Shown: positions 11,137-24,020, numbered from the stretch's first letter. The stretch is 64,000 nucleotides of DNA from Parasitella parasitica (GCA_025201805.1 MU619253.1:198431-262430); one strand, 5' to 3'. Translations and numbers: made by a program. The notes: generated by a model not told the origin, from the letters alone.

Positions 11137-12446
11137 ATGGCTGACATTACTACACGCCAAGTTGGCGCCCTCAACTCCCTTGAATACGAGCTCTACTTTG
11201 GTAAGAATTATATAGAATGAATCAGCAGCCAAAATGTACTCATGTCTATGACAGAGAAGAACGGTGTCCCCGTATCTCCTTTCCACGACATCCCCCTCTT
11301 TGCCAATGCCGAAAAGACTGTCTTCAACATGGTTGTTGAAATTCCTCGTTGGACCAACGCCAAGCTTGAGGTGAATATCTGCAAGATGGGAGGAAGAAAA
11401 ACGACGCGTTGTGATATTAACCTGACAAATACATGTAGATTTGTAAGGAAAAGTCCATGAACCCTATTGTTCAAGATACCAAGAAGGGTAAGCTCAGATT
11501 TGTCCGCAACTGCTTCCCCCACAAGGGTTATATTTGGAATTATGGTGCCTTCCCTCAAGTAAGTTTTGTTTGTGTGTGTTTATACGAGTTTTGGGCTATA
11601 CATACTCATAAAAACTAAATTAGACTTGGGAAGATCCCAACTATTCTCACCCTGAGACCAAGGCTCGCGGCGACGACGACCCCATTGATGTCATTGAAAT
11701 CGGTGAGCAAGTCGCTACTCCCGGTCAAATCAAGCAAGTCAAGGTCCTCGGTGTCATGGCTCTTTTGGATGAAGGTGAAACTGACTGGAAGGTCATTGCT
11801 ATTGATATCAATGATCCTTTGGCCTCCAAGTTGAATGGTAAAGAAAATTTTCACAGTTTTAGGAGTTGGAGTAGGAGAACGGGATATATATATATATATT
11901 TATATATATATTTATATATATATTTATATAAAGCTAATATAACTGCATGCTGGGATTTGCTTATTGATACACCTTGTTACTTTATAGATATCGAGGATGT
12001 TGAAAAACATCTTCCTGGCCTTGTTCGTGCTACTAACGAATGGTTCCGTATTTACAAAATCCCTGATGGTAAGCCTGAAAACGTTTTTGCTTTCAGTGGC
12101 GAGGCCAAGAACAAAAAGTATGCTACTGATATTGTCCTTGAGACCCACGAAGCCTGGAAAAAACTCATTAATGGTTCTGCTGAGAAGAAGGATATCAAAG
12201 TGTAAGTGTTTTTTATTATGGTGCTTTGCCCAAAAGCTAACATCTTTCAATATAGTAAAAACACCTCTGTTGAGGACTCTCCTTACTACGATAATGCTGC
12301 TGAAATCCCTGCTGTAAGTCTCTTATGTGTTAAATATTGTGTAACTCATGTTTATCATTCTAATGTTTTAGGCTTCTCCTCAACCCGCTGCTCCTATTGA
12401 TGGCTCCTTTGACAAGTGGTTCTTCATCTCTGGTCACAACTTGTAA
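11137..12446 (+). CDS. Soluble inorganic pyrophosphatase
   Basis: Seven exons (11137-11200, 11255-11370, 11439-11558, 11624-11837, 11988-12201, 12256-12313, 12372-12446) encode 286 residues, almost the length of yeast Ipp1. It hydrolyses pyrophosphate to two phosphates in the cytosol, driving biosynthetic reactions. Family I hallmarks are present: [19 protein letters not shown], the metal-binding signature [12 protein letters not shown], and [10 protein letters not shown]. The C-terminus [10 protein letters not shown] is typical of fungal enzymes. Intron 4 is longer (150 nt) and carries an AT-rich minisatellite. All junctions have GT-AG ends and keep frame. Confidence 0.96.
11884..11930 (+). 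repeat. AT-rich minisatellite in a pyrophosphatase intron
   Basis: A run of TA dinucleotides followed by about three 12-bp units of the form tttatatatata lies inside intron 4 of the pyrophosphatase gene. Confidence 0.8.
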
Positions 12447-12751
12447 AATTCATCCTAATTTTCAGTTTTAGTTATTTGTTAGTCTCGAAATAAAGCATTT
12501 ATAAAAAGCATGGCTTGCAGTCTTGGAATAAGGGTAAAACTTTATTGACATATTTAGTAAACCAGCAGCAGGGCCTGATGATTTGTTGCAATGCTTGATA
12601 CAAGCTTTTTTATTTTTACTCCTTTTTACAACTAATATATATAAATACGCATAACTCCTCCATTCTTTCTTTTGCTCTTTCTTTGTTCAAGAAAGTAAGA
12701 TTGCATTGATTGAATTCCTTTACTCAGTTCCTGAATTGACAGCATTAAAAA
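12447..12751. other. Intergenic region between pyrophosphatase and G-alpha
   Basis: Carries an AATAAA-like 3' end signal near 12489 for the upstream gene. A pyrimidine-rich promoter segment (12600-12690) with a tatataaata element near 12637-12647 precedes the G-alpha gene. Nothing else is seen. Confidence 0.6.
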
Positions 12752-14116
12752 ATGGGAGTATGTTTGTCAGCAGAAGAGAGAGCAGAACGAGAAAAAAGCC
12801 AGCGCATTGATCGTGAATTGGAAGAAGATAGCAAACGCCTGCAAAGAGAGTGCAAAATCCTGCTGTTGGGTAGCGGTGAATCAGGCAAATCAACCATCGT
12901 CAAACAGATGAAAATTATTCACCAAAATGGATATTCGCAAGACGAACTGAAAAGCTGGAAATTGACCATATTCAAAAATATAGTTGAATCGATTCAAGCA
13001 ATTATAGCTGCAGCGGAAAAGTTTGAATACAAATTCGAGACATTAGATGACCAAGTAATGCATACATCCTTAAGTATACTACCCATCTCCTTATCAAACT
13101 AACATCGTGCAATAGGCTGCGTTGAGTAAGCTTGCAAAATACAATGTGAGCAATGATGGCTTGAAAGCGTTCGATCCTGAAATTGCGCACAGCGTGATTC
13201 AAGTGTGGAGCGACCCTGTCGTTAAAGAGCTGATCGAAAAAGAATCCGGCAAATTCTACTTGATGGACTCAGCACCACAGTAAGTTGCCAGTGATCTGCT
13301 CGTCATCATGCACGTATTCATGACGTTTTAGCTTTTTCGACAATGTCGAAAGAATTACCATGGATCAAGCCTATATACCGACTGTCCAAGATGTCTTGTT
13401 TGCTCGGTCCAAAACCACTGGAATAACAGAAACACGGTTCGATGCTGGAAATCAACTTACGATACAGTGAGTTATTAACACTATTTGATTTATTTTCTCC
13501 TTAACTCATAAGCATATGTAGCATGTTTGATGTCGGTGGACAGAGATCAGAAAGGAAGAAATGGATTCATTGTTTTGAAGCAGTGACGAGCATCATATTT
13601 TGCGTTGCCCTAAGCGAATACGATCAAGTGCTATTGGAAGAAGGCCGCCAAAACCGAATGCTTGAGAGCTTAGTGGTTTTTGAATCAGTGATCAATAGTC
13701 GCTGGTTTTTACGAACCTCCATCGTGCTATTCTTGAACAAGATTGATTTATTCAAAGCAAAACTTCCAAAGGTCCCTTTTGGTCAGTTTTTTCCTGATTA
13801 CATGGGTGGAAATGACCTTGCAAACGCAATCAAGTACATTTTATGGCGATTTAATCAAATGAATAGAGCAAAATTAAACATATACCCACAGTGAGTGTTT
13901 TTTTTTTTTTTCAATGTGCTTTTTCATGTAGACTAACATTTGCATGTCTTTAGCCTCACTCAAGCTACTGATACAGATAAGGCAAGTTCGTTTTATGCAT
14001 ACAATTAACCCAAATTTACCAACAGCTCATCCCTTTATTTACAGATTCGCGTAGTGTTTGCAGCCATAAAGGAGACAATCCTGCAAAACGCATTAAAAGA
14101 TTCTGGTATTTTATAA
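12752..14116 (+). CDS. Heterotrimeric G-protein alpha subunit
   Basis: Six exons (12752-13054, 13116-13279, 13332-13466, 13522-13890, 13954-13981, 14045-14116) encode 356 residues. It couples seven-helix receptors to effectors at the plasma membrane. Visible motifs are the N-myristoylation/palmitoylation site MGVCLS, P-loop [12 protein letters not shown], switch [23 protein letters not shown] in FLNKIDLF, and ATDT before the C-terminal helix. The C-terminus is DSGIL, so it lacks the Cys four residues from the end that pertussis toxin modifies. The fifth exon is only 28 nt, and the following intron (13982-14044) starts with GC (AAG|gcaagt) instead of GT; no GT alternative preserves the frame. 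Confidence 0.95.
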
Positions 14117-14188
14117 TTTATTTCTCATTGTATCAAATAAAAAAGAAATCAAGTGGTATAATACATGTTGCAGACCTATGCAAAAATT

Positions 14189-15801
14189 TCAGCCAATGTT
14201 TTCCAAGCCTGCAGTAAAATCCAGCTTTACAAGTGCCATCAGTATATTCTGAAGCACATGAATCATGACAAGTATAAATCCAATAATCATCTCGGGGTAT
14301 TTCTCAAATTCTCGCACTGCTTGTTGTGTGATTGAATGATTAAAAGCCTTTTTAAATGTATGTCGAGTGATGAAGGCGCTTGTTAATTCACTTGTCCATA
14401 TGATTATGGCCGCAATCACTGTAAGCTGATGGTTGTACGGATTTCCGTCTTTATCATCCATGTGAAAATAGGGATATGCTGCTCGATTTGGTCCATAATG
14501 TAGAATATTCACCCAGCATAGGAACCCAATCATTGTGGTATTCTCTGCTAGATTTCGAAGATAGAACGACCTGCCTAGCTTTTCTTTGTATTCGTCATAT
14601 GTCAAAGTAACTCCAATATATCGAACCAGGCTTTTGTGAACTTGTCGTGTCATTGCAATCGGATAGTATATGCAAACCCATAGAAAGGATCCAAGTTGTA
14701 CGATGGCGAATTGATCCACAGATCGAAGTCTTGCAAACAAATTTCTGTAGAATATAAAGTATATCATGAAAAAATAGAGCTTGAATATGCTTGCTAGTGG
14801 ATGCGATCTTATTTTGCGATAAAGGATATAGTCTGTTATTGCATCCATGATATAGATAGCACCAACCCAGCTGTATACATAGATAAAAGCATCCAGCGAT
14901 GTGTGGGGCATTGTTGATAAAAACAAGTATGCGTACATCTCTCCTCCAATCAGTGCAAATAACGCAACAGTTAAAGCTGTACAAAACCATAAAAACCGTC
15001 TATACGAAGCAGGCGCTCTTAGTCGTGGTAGGTCAGTAGGAATCCATCGCATAATCGAGCTTTTTCGCCTTGCTGTAACTTGTCCGTCCGTTGACAGTAA
15101 TACACCTACCACTCCCCTATGGCGACGATCCATTCTTTTTCTGTGAATGATCACAAGTGCTATTATAACAGGCATTGACATGGTGAAGAAAGTAAGGCCA
15201 ACCCAAAATACAGATTCGTTGTTCATGATGGGGACAAAGTAAAAGAGAATGCCTATAGATTGGCTGGTCATCCAAAACAACCCAAACGTCGTTTTAGCAC
15301 CGAGAGATGTTGGATACCACTAGCATTAATCAAGTTAATAGGTGCATTGGTTGTTTGACAAACTTATTAACAAACATTTAAAGCATATATACTGAATAGC
15401 TTTGTCATAAGAAATAGCGCTACAGCATTGTAGATCCCATAATACCAAAAGAGAAAAAACCAAAAGTTTATTCGACTGGGTGGTGATAGCAATGCGTTGC
15501 TGGTAAAATCAGAGTATTCGCAAAGGATAGTTTCACAATCATCAAATGGGATAGGTACGGAGCACCATATCAGAACCTATAAAGCCATATTAGTTGCCAC
15601 CTTGTGAGATGTATTCTTTCTAGTTTACCACTAATACTGGTAATATGTTTAATACACAAGCGCGCTTATAAAACGATTCGGTCCATTTACTCACTCTTGC
15701 AGCCGTTGGAAGGATAAATTTACTTAGCAAAGGAGTTCTTTCGTCCGTGTTGTTATTGTTGTTTGAAAACGCAGCTACAGAGCTTGACCTCCATAAATCA
15801 T
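14189..15801 (-). CDS. Multipass membrane protein of unknown function
   Basis: Minus-strand exons 15801-15629 (5' limit uncertain), 15576-15376 and 15319-14189 join in frame to give over 500 residues. The protein has many hydrophobic helices, for example around FWFFLFWYYGIYNAVALFL, ILFYFVPIMN, FTMSMPVIIALVII, and a C-terminal block ending in FILVMIHVLQNILMALV. The N-terminal exon is polar with an acidic dileucine-like DERTPLLS, a possible sorting signal. A cytosolic loop with Arg/Lys/Ser (residues after HRKRMDRRH) separates the helices. I do not recognise the family; a receptor or transporter is possible. The true start may be a short exon just beyond 15801 joined across a ttcag acceptor; that join is tentative. 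Its 3' end lies 72 bp from the G-alpha stop, so the two genes converge. Confidence 0.7.
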
Positions 15802-16586
15802 CTGAACTATACTATGTCAATTTAAATTGTTTCAGATCATATCTTTTCATACACCCAACGAAATACACATACGCTCCAAAGGTCTTCACTATTTCCCTGC
15901 TCAAATTGTACAAGCATAAAATAAAAGAAGAAGCAAAGAGACGCACAAGAGTGTTACAAGAGAAAAGAAAAAAAAAAAAAATTATCGTGCCACTACCATA
16001 ATGTATATATTCAAAGGAGGAAATATTTTTTTCTTTGAATCAAGCATACGATTCCCCTGTTTTTAATTTTTTAGATTGGCAAATGTCGTATCACTCAAGC
16101 ATAAGAAATACTACTACGCTATTCTCAATAAAAAGACAAGAAATTGGTACATCTCTGCGCGTCTATTTTCAAGAATATCAACAGCTATTTATCTGCACTG
16201 TATTGGATCATTGCCAAGGGCATACTCGGTTGAAGAAGTTTGCTCGATCAAGTATGATATAATTTTTGAAAACCAGTGTATATTCAAATTCTTTTTTATA
16301 TGAGAGTGCAGCAATACTATGCTATGTCCAGGAAAACAATCATCTCTGTGGTGCATTTGAGATGCAGTTTACCGAATTGTGAATACTGTAAAGTTGCAAG
16401 AGGTTACTGATGGCATGAGAAACTTGCCAGCTATCAGGCTGCAATAGAAGAGCAGAGAGCGCTGAATAAATTAATCTAGACATTTGGTGAAATCTGGGAA
16501 GGCACCGACACAAGGTAAATTTGCTATTTAAATACAACTAGGCAAGCTTATCGCCTTCTTTTTTCTTCCACGCTATTCAGTCCACG
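15802..16586. other. Intergenic region upstream of cyclophilin
   Basis: Divergent promoter region for the minus-strand membrane protein and the cyclophilin gene. A TATA-like tatttaaata is at 16525-16534, about 52 nt before the cyclophilin start. Short open frames at 16035-16303 are not supported. Confidence 0.55.
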
Positions 16587-17392
16587 ATGTCTCGCTTTAG
16601 TATAACCGCACTTCTTGTCACGGTGTTTCTAGCACTCACTACATTCAACTATGTCTCTGCTGCTGTCGGTCCTCTCATCACAGATAAGGGTAAGTTTATT
16701 CTACATCAATAAACATGAAATAATCCAACGCGTGGCATTTTATAGTTTATTTTGATATCGAGCAGGGTGGTGAAAAGCTTGGCCGTATTGTAATCGGTTT
16801 ATATGGCAAGACCGTCCCCAAGACTACGGATAACTTTAAGGCTTTAGCTACTGGAGAGAAAGGCTTTGGTTATAAGGGTTCTACCTTCCACCGTGTCATC
16901 AAGGATTTCATGATTCAAGGCGGTGATTTCACTAACGGTGATGGTACTGGCGGAAAATCCATCTATGGCGCCAAGTTTGCTGATGAAAACTTCAAGTTGA
17001 GACACACTGGTCCCGTAAGTTGGGTGTCTGTCTGAAGGAGCGTTTCAAAACTAAACATATCAAACTTAGGGTGTTCTTTCAATGGCTAATGCTGGTCCCA
17101 ATTCTAATGGTTCTCAGTTCTTCATTACAACTGCCAAGACTTCTTGGTTAGATGGTAAGCACGTTGTTTTTGGCAAGGTACTCGAGGGTATGGATATCGT
17201 TTCCAAGATTGAGAACTGTGAGAAGGGGTAAGTATTGTATTTTTTTTATTTTTTATTTATTACTATTCATCTATATCATGGTTATTCATACTGTCAAATT
17301 ACTTTAGCCCCAGAGACAAGCCCAAGAAAGATATTACCATTGCTGACTCAGGAGCTTTGCTTGTTGATGTTATTGAACACGCCGAGTTATAG
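16587..17392 (+). CDS. Secretory-pathway cyclophilin (peptidyl-prolyl isomerase B type)
   Basis: Four exons (16587-16689, 16746-17014, 17070-17227, 17308-17392) encode 204 residues. A signal peptide ([20 protein letters not shown]..., about 25 residues) precedes a complete cyclophilin fold. The catalytic segment [20 protein letters not shown] and the [16 protein letters not shown] motif with the cyclosporin-binding Trp ([12 protein letters not shown]) are intact. The C-terminus is HAEL, resembling K/HDEL ER-retrieval signals, so an ER-lumen foldase is likely. Introns are 55-80 nt with GT-AG ends. Confidence 0.95.
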
Positions 17393-17619
17393 TCTATTTT
17401 ATACGGTAATAAATTTCAGAATAGTTTAACGTTACATTCCTTTATTGGACAACGCTGATTACTCTATAAACACCTTTAATTGACACACCATTGTTGAGTA
17501 ATTTATAATACATGACGTACATTCTGCTGCGAACGGCATTGTTAAAAATCTCTGGCACATTCTACTAGTTTTTTTTTTTTTCTCTTTCCTTTTCTCCTGC
17601 AACAACTTATAAATAAAAA

Positions 17620-20600
17620 ATGACTAGCATGAATATCGATTCTGAGCAAACAATCGATGAGGGATTATACTCTCGTCAGCTGTAAGCTACCTTATGTAAA
17701 ACCCTCACGCAATGCGTATTGACATCACGCGTCTTTCTTTGTAATAGTTATGTCCTGGGCCACGAAGCTATGAAAAAGATGAGCGTTGCTCACGTTCTGA
17801 TTGTCGGGTTGAAGGGCCTTGGTGTTGAAATTGCCAAGAATGTTGTCCTAGCTGGTGTTAAGAGTGTCACACTCTGGGACCCTACACCTACTGAAATTTC
17901 GGATTTATCTGCTCAGGTATTGTTCAAATAATGAAATCCTTCAATGGGAACTAACACAATAAATCTAGTTTTATCTAACAGAGCAAGATATCGGCCAACC
18001 TCGTGCCAAGGTCACTCAACCTAAATTGGCTGAATTAAATCAATATGTCCCTGTCCACCTTTTGGAAGGAGAATTGACTGAACAAGTGCTAAAGAAATAC
18101 AAGGTTGTTGTGATCACTGAGATGCCCTTATCCAAGCAATTGGCTATCTCCGAAATTTGCCATGCCAACAACATTCATTTTATCTCTACTGAAGTTCGCG
18201 GTCTGTTTGGGTAAGTGAAAGAGGGGGGGGGGTGTTGATACATATACAACAGAGAAGCTGTTTTGCTCATTCAACTACAATTTAGTCGTATTTTCAATGA
18301 CTTTGGGACCGAATTTGAAATTATTGACGCCACTGGTGAGGAGCCTCTGCATGGCATGATTGCTGCTATCTCCAAGGTAAAAGGAAATCGCTTTTTTTTT
18401 TTCGTGAGTGTAGCATCTGGTATTCAATGCATAATTTAGGAAAAGGAAGGAATTGTTACTTGTTTAGATGAAGTCCGTCATGGCTTGGAAGATGGCGATT
18501 TTGTTTCCTTCAAGGAAATTCAAGGAATGACCGAATTGAATGACATCCCACCTCGTAAAGTCAAGGTATTTGGTCCCTACAGTTTTAGTATTGGTGATAC
18601 GTCTTCATTTGGCGATTATAAAAACGGTGGCCTCTTTACTCAAGTCAAGATGCCTAAATATGTTGATTTCGTAAGTAAACTGTTGTGTGCAACAAGTAGA
18701 TTGCCGTACTCATCGATATTTTAGAAATCGTTCAATGAATCTCTGACCAAACCCGAATTTTTGATATCTGATTACGCCAAATTCGACCGTCCTATGCAAT
18801 TACATCTTGCTTTCCAAGCCTTGTCTGCATTCGTTGAAAAAAATGGCCGCTATCCTAAGCCTAGAAATGAACAAGACGCCAATCAAGTTTATGAACAGAC
18901 CAAAGCTCTTGTTGCAACTGTTGATGAGAAGCCTGAATTGGACGAGAAGTTGATCAAGGAACTAGCTTACCAATCATTTGGTGAGCTTGCTCCCATGGCT
19001 GCTGTCTTTGGCGGTCTGGCAGCTCAAGAAGTGCTGAAATCAGTCAGTGGAAAGTTCTGCCCTATTCACCAATACATGTACTTTGACGCGCTTGAAGCAC
19101 TCCCCACCAAAAGCCCTTTGACGGAAGAGCTTTGCGCTCCAACTGGCTCTCGCTATGATGGCCAGATTGCTGTCTTTGGTAAGGAGTTCCAAGAAAAGAT
19201 TGCAAAGACTAGGGAGTTTCTTGTCGGTGCTGGTGCTATCGGTTGTGAAATGCTCAAAAATTGGGCCATGATGGGTTTGGGCACAGGTCGCGAAGGTCAC
19301 TTGACCATCACTGATATGGACACTATTGAAAAGAGTAATCTGAACAGACAGTTTTTGTTCAGGGCTGGTGATGTTGGTGTAAGTACATGAATTTTTGCTG
19401 AATACATGCATTTTATTTGGTGTTAACATGGTTATTTGCAAACAGAAATTGAAATCCGAGTGTGCATCAGCAGCTGTTAGCAAGATGAACCCTGATCTGA
19501 ATGGCAAAATCACTATCCATCAGGAACGCGTTGGTCCCGAGACCGAGAATGTGTACAACGATGATTTCTTTGAGGCTTTGGACGGTGTCACGAATGCTCT
19601 TGATAATGTCGAAGCTCGCAAATACATGGATAGACAATGTGTTTACTATCGTAAGCCTCTTTTGGAATCCGGCACCTTAGGTACAAAGGGCAACACGCAG
19701 GTCATTCTTCCCTTCATGACCGAGTCCTACTCGTCGTCTCAAGATCCTCCAGAGAAATCCATTCCTATTTGTACTCTCAAAAACTTCCCCAATGCCATTG
19801 AGCACACCATTCAATGGGCCCGTGATTTGTTTGAAGGTTACTTTAAACAGCCTGCCGATAATGTCAATTTGTATCTGACTCAACCTACCTTTGTCGAAAC
19901 TACTCTCAAGCAAGGCGGCACTAGCAAGGACACAATCGAAACAGTTTACAATTGCTTGACCTCTGATAAGCCGGAATCTTTTGCCGATTGTGTCGCATGG
20001 GCTCGCTTGAAGTTTGAAGATCTTTTCAGTAACAATATTCGTCAACTGCTATTCAATTTCGCTCCTGATGCTGTTACAAGTACTGGACAGCCCTTTTGGT
20101 CTGGTCCTAAACGTGCTCCCTGTCCTCTTGTTTTCAATAGCAACAACCGTACTCATCTGGATTTCATCATTGACGCTGCCAACTTGCATGCTTTCAACTA
20201 TGGTATACAAGGAGAGACCAATGATGACTTTTTCCTCAAGGAGCTTGACAATATCATTGTTCCCGAATTCAAGCCCAAGGAGGGTGTCAAGATTCAAGTA
20301 CAAGAAAACGAAACTGTGGAGAATAGTACTGGTAATGATAGCCTGGATGATGTGATTGCTAAGCTTCCTGCTCCAGCCAGCGTAGGTAGTTTCCGTTTAC
20401 AGCCTGCAGAGTTTGAAAAGGACGATGATTCCAACCATCACATTGATTTTATCACTGCCGCATCCAACTTGCGTGCCATGAATTATGGCATTACGATCGC
20501 TGACCGCCTCAAGACCAAATTTATCGCCGGTAAAATTATCCCTGCCATCGCCACCACTACTGCAATGGTTACCGGCTTGGTGTGTCTTGAACTCTACAAG

Positions 20601-21083
20601 ATTATCGACTGCCAGAATGATTTCACTAAATATGAGAATGATTTCGCTGAAAAAAAGGACGATTTCGAGAAAGACATGGCTCGATTCAAGAATGGCTTTG
20701 TTAATTTGGCCTTACCTTTCGTTGGTTTCTCTGAACCCATTGGAGCGCAACGCATGAAATACAATGGCAAAGATTTCACTTTGTGGTCTCGTTTTGATAT
20801 TGATCGTGATATGACATTGAAAGAATTTATTGATTATTTCAAAAACAAGGAGAATTTGGAAGTGACAATGGTTTCTTCTGGTGTCTCCATGCTTTACTCC
20901 TTCTTTATGAACAAGAAAAAGGCCGAGGAAAGATTGGCTATGCCATTGTCCAAAATTGTCGAGACCGTTTCCAAGAAACCTATTCCTCCTCACGTCAAAT
21001 ACGTGATCTTTGAAGTTTGTGTCAATGATGCAGATGACGAAGATGTCGACGTTCCTTATGTCAGAGTCAAAATTAGAGAGTAG
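17620..21083 (+). CDS. Ubiquitin-activating enzyme E1
   Basis: Seven exons (17620-17681, 17748-17916, 17969-18210, 18286-18376, 18440-18670, 18725-19378, 19446-21083) encode 1028 residues, the normal length for Uba1. It adenylates ubiquitin and transfers it to its own Cys, then to E2s. The first pseudo-symmetric repeat starts [13 protein letters not shown] with [14 protein letters not shown]. The active adenylation site is [18 protein letters not shown] followed by [19 protein letters not shown]. The catalytic Cys (about residue 592) is in [20 protein letters not shown]. The C-terminal ubiquitin-fold domain ends YVRVKIRE. The last exon holds more than half of the protein. Confidence 0.97.
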
Positions 21084-21902
21084 AATAGCATGTTACATAT
21101 ATTTGCATTACCCTAAAATAGCATGAATAAATAGTGTGTTATGTATGTTTATTTTAACCAACAACTCACCATTAAATGGATGTGGCTATTAATTTCAAGC
21201 ATGGCTGCATATCGATAGCTCTCCCAAGTTGAAGATGACCCATTCGACGATACATAAGTATCTACAGCAGCTCACTGAAATCCTGAAACTATCAACCTAC
21301 CAATTTTTATAACAATAGTCGTGGTTGTTATGGTTCTTTGCATAAATTACATAATAGCGGCATTGGCTTAACATTTTCAGCACTCTACACTCACTTTGAC
21401 TAGAGATTGGAGGATTGAATCATCTCTATAGGCAAAATCAGTTGTATGATCATCATGGGCATCTCCCAAAATCATGGAAGCTACGGTCCTTGATCAAACA
21501 CATCTTGAATAAACATTGTTTAGTTATCATTTAAAAGGTTAAAATATGGTAAAGTTTGTTAGCAGGGACGTCAATGTGAAAATTACGCCATTATCCTGTA
21601 GTTGACAGTAAAATTGTAATAGCTATGTCAAACACGGTTTCTTCTCATCTTAAGGGAGACTATTCAACTAGGTAAAGAAACCGTTTGTTGTATCAAGTTG
21701 TGATACTTTGTACTGCTATTCGAATTGAGATAGTAATGTGAGAATGATGGTGAGATCTAGGAGAAATAATAATTGTATCGTGTCATGATATTGATTTGTT
21801 GATGATTCATCTTGATTGTCAAACGTTTTTTATTTTTATTTTGTTGTGATCTTTTCAAATTCAAACTATAATGCTACATTTACAATGGATATTTGCAATA
21901 AT
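21084..21902. other. Intergenic region between E1 and the SMP-like gene
   Basis: AT-rich, no gene supported. AATAAA near 21126 probably ends the E1 transcript. A partly matched inverted repeat (cggtttctt near 21635 against aagaaaccg near 21675, spacer about 30 nt) is present. Confidence 0.5.
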
Positions 21903-22121
21903 TTATTTCTTCAACTGAGTTCCGGGTTTAGTGGTATCCTTGTCATCACTGGATTGAGTGGTAAATCCTCTTGCGGTAGCCTGCTTAGCGGCATCGAGGT
22001 TCTGGTCACCGAAACTTTGGGCCTTGGCAGTAACAGAATCCTTACCGCTATCAAAGCCTTGTTTAGAAGCCATGGATTGGACATTTTGAGCGTCGGCTTT
22101 AGTAATAGGTGTGTTAGACAT
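21903..22121 (-). CDS. Small SMP/LEA-like hydrophilic protein
   Basis: A single-exon 72-residue minus-strand protein beginning MSNTPITKADAQNVQSMASK. The pattern ITKADAQNVQSMASKQG, followed by Ala/Gln/Asp-rich sequence with no aromatic core, resembles the seed-maturation-protein (SMP) motif found in small fungal stress proteins. It is very hydrophilic and probably disordered; a desiccation or stress-protectant role is inferred from family resemblance only. A tatataaag element lies about 65-75 nt upstream of the start codon. Confidence 0.75.
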   Translation of the reverse strand: MSNTPITKADAQNVQSMASKQGFDSGKDSVTAKAQSFGDQNLDAAKQATARGFTTQSSDDKDTTKPGTQLKK

Positions 22122-22186
22122 TTTGAATTAGTTCTCTTTTGTAGGTTGAAAGATAAATGATTTCATTCCAGCGTCAAATTCAATCT

Positions 22187-22196
22187 TTATATATGA
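22187..22196 (-). promoter_or_regulatory. TATA box of the SMP-like gene
   Basis: On the minus strand the sequence reads tatataaag, about 70 nt upstream of the start codon at 22121, a typical TATA position for an inducible fungal gene. Confidence 0.6.
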
Positions 22197-23711
22197 CAGC
22201 TTTAGAAATAGAGGGTAGTGAATCATCTTGACGTAGGTGCAGACTGCATAAATGTAGACGAAATTCCTTAGCACACCAACGTTGTTAGATCGAGTCGCTA
22301 TGACGTTATTCGAACATAATATGATGAAGTGGTGTCAAATCAAAACGATGTTTTCTACAAACAAGAAAAAAGTAATAATGCCAGTATAGGTCAGAGTAGC
22401 TTGATTAACGAGCACATATTATATGTAATCATGCATCGAGACACACTCATGACATTCTTTTTACCGCATTAACTTACAAACATACCAAGATGGTGTTTGA
22501 CATTGATTTTACATTAGTTTGACCTAAAATTTCTAATAAATAAGGCTTAATGATGTAAGCTTTCTGAAACAAGCGAAGAGAGTGGATATTCTGGAGTATT
22601 ACTTCATCAAATTGAGTCTTAAAGAGTTGCTCTAAAACCACATCTGTGCTAAACAAGGTTATGAGTCTCTCTCACATGTTGCTCTGGGTGCTAAAACGCT
22701 ATGATTGGCAGGACCAGCCAGCCCAGAGGATGGGTATTCGAGATTGTATTTATTGTCTTGACCTTCTTGCCAATGAAGCAACAATATACACTGAAATTAC
22801 TGCAAGGACTAAGCTTTATACAAAGGATCTATGCCACATAAATGACCACAAAAACATGTTTCAAGACAACTAGTTTTACAAAAGAGGCAGCTTCAAAAGT
22901 TTAGCATGACTTAGGAAATATAAGAATTAGAATAACCATAAAAGCATACATTTAATGATGGCTAAAATTAAATGACGAGCAAGAATGAAAAATTTGAATT
23001 TGTAAATATCTCATCCAGCTATTGTAATGGTCATTTGCTATGTGTACCATCAGTTACTTGCCAATTGTAGCACTAAACTTTAGATTGGCCATGAGTTGCT
23101 CACGTCTGTTACCAAAAAAAAATTGTGATGTGATTTTACACTTTGAAAGCAAATATTTTTATCAAGTGTCTATAAGCCCACAATTGTGGTAAAAGTTTTT
23201 GGCTACACATTGATCGTTGAAACTTTTTCAAATCTATAAAAGAAAATAAAAATAACAGTTGTAAATAAACCAACCAAAGTAAAAATGATTGTAGTATTTA
23301 TTGAGCTTATTCTTAATATTGTACAGTAATTAACGCTTGAAGAACGATTTTGTTCTCCAAAATTCGTAAAGCGGTGCTGCACAACGAAAAAATCATCCTG
23401 CTTGATGGCTTGGGCACAGATGTACTGGTTATAATGCCCAAAAACATATGTATACGTCCAAACTTTTGACCATGGGTAAATATTATTAAAAGTATACAGT
23501 ATACCAACGATACTGAAAGACTTTACAAGGTGAGAGTAGTCGTTTTTCTTTAAATAACAAGTGTGATAATGCTGGTAGGATTCGAGATGTCAAAAAATGC
23601 TGGTTTCAGAGTAGAAGCAGACAAAGCTCCGAAATGCTACAATATCTTTAGCCATGAAGTTTGTTTTCTTGTTCCTTTTCTCTTTCCTCTCTTTTATTAA
23701 ATATCTTGATT
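22197..23711. other. Intergenic region, no gene seen
   Basis: About 1.5 kb of AT-rich DNA with only short open frames that have no domain or good splice context. No tRNA-like or repeat structure was recognised. Confidence 0.5.
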
Positions 23712-24020
23712 ATGCCTTCAAACGAAGTAGGATTTTCGCTATTTCCATATCAATATGTAAGCTCACGAGTGATTGCAGCGGCAGCAGCGGCAGCATCAAC
23801 ATCTACCACACCAAACGCTTTATTACAATCACCATCGTATTTTGGAAACATTGTTGTTCAATTTACAAGACAAGTGATGCGACCCAAGGTAGTTTTGCCC
23901 ATGCTATTCATAATCGTCTTGTTGTTTGACTTGGAAGATGCCTTTGACTTGGACGACGATTTCTTTTTATCTGATGATGAACAGCCATCGACAGAACAAG
24001 ACGAGCAAATATTTCGCTAA
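23712..24020 (+). CDS. Hypothetical small single-pass membrane protein with acidic tail
   Basis: An uninterrupted 102-residue frame starting MPSNEVGFSLFPYQYV. It has an Ala run (about 7 Ala near residue 22), one hydrophobic helix (VVLPMLFIIVLLF) and a strongly acidic C-terminus (DLEDAFDLDDDFFLSDDEQ). A longer upstream in-frame ATG at 23661 is possible but would add a second hydrophobic stretch with weak context. No family recognised. The protein-like composition supports a gene, but there is no intron or homology evidence. Confidence 0.45.
   Translation: MPSNEVGFSLFPYQYVSSRVIAAAAAAASTSTTPNALLQSPSYFGNIVVQFTRQVMRPKVVLPMLFIIVLLFDLEDAFDLDDDFFLSDDEQPSTEQDEQIFR

Noticed and set aside
15376-15385. 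gtatat donor after TTC in the minus-strand membrane-protein gene
   Set aside because: It breaks the frame of the next exon; a gtttgt donor slightly downstream keeps it.
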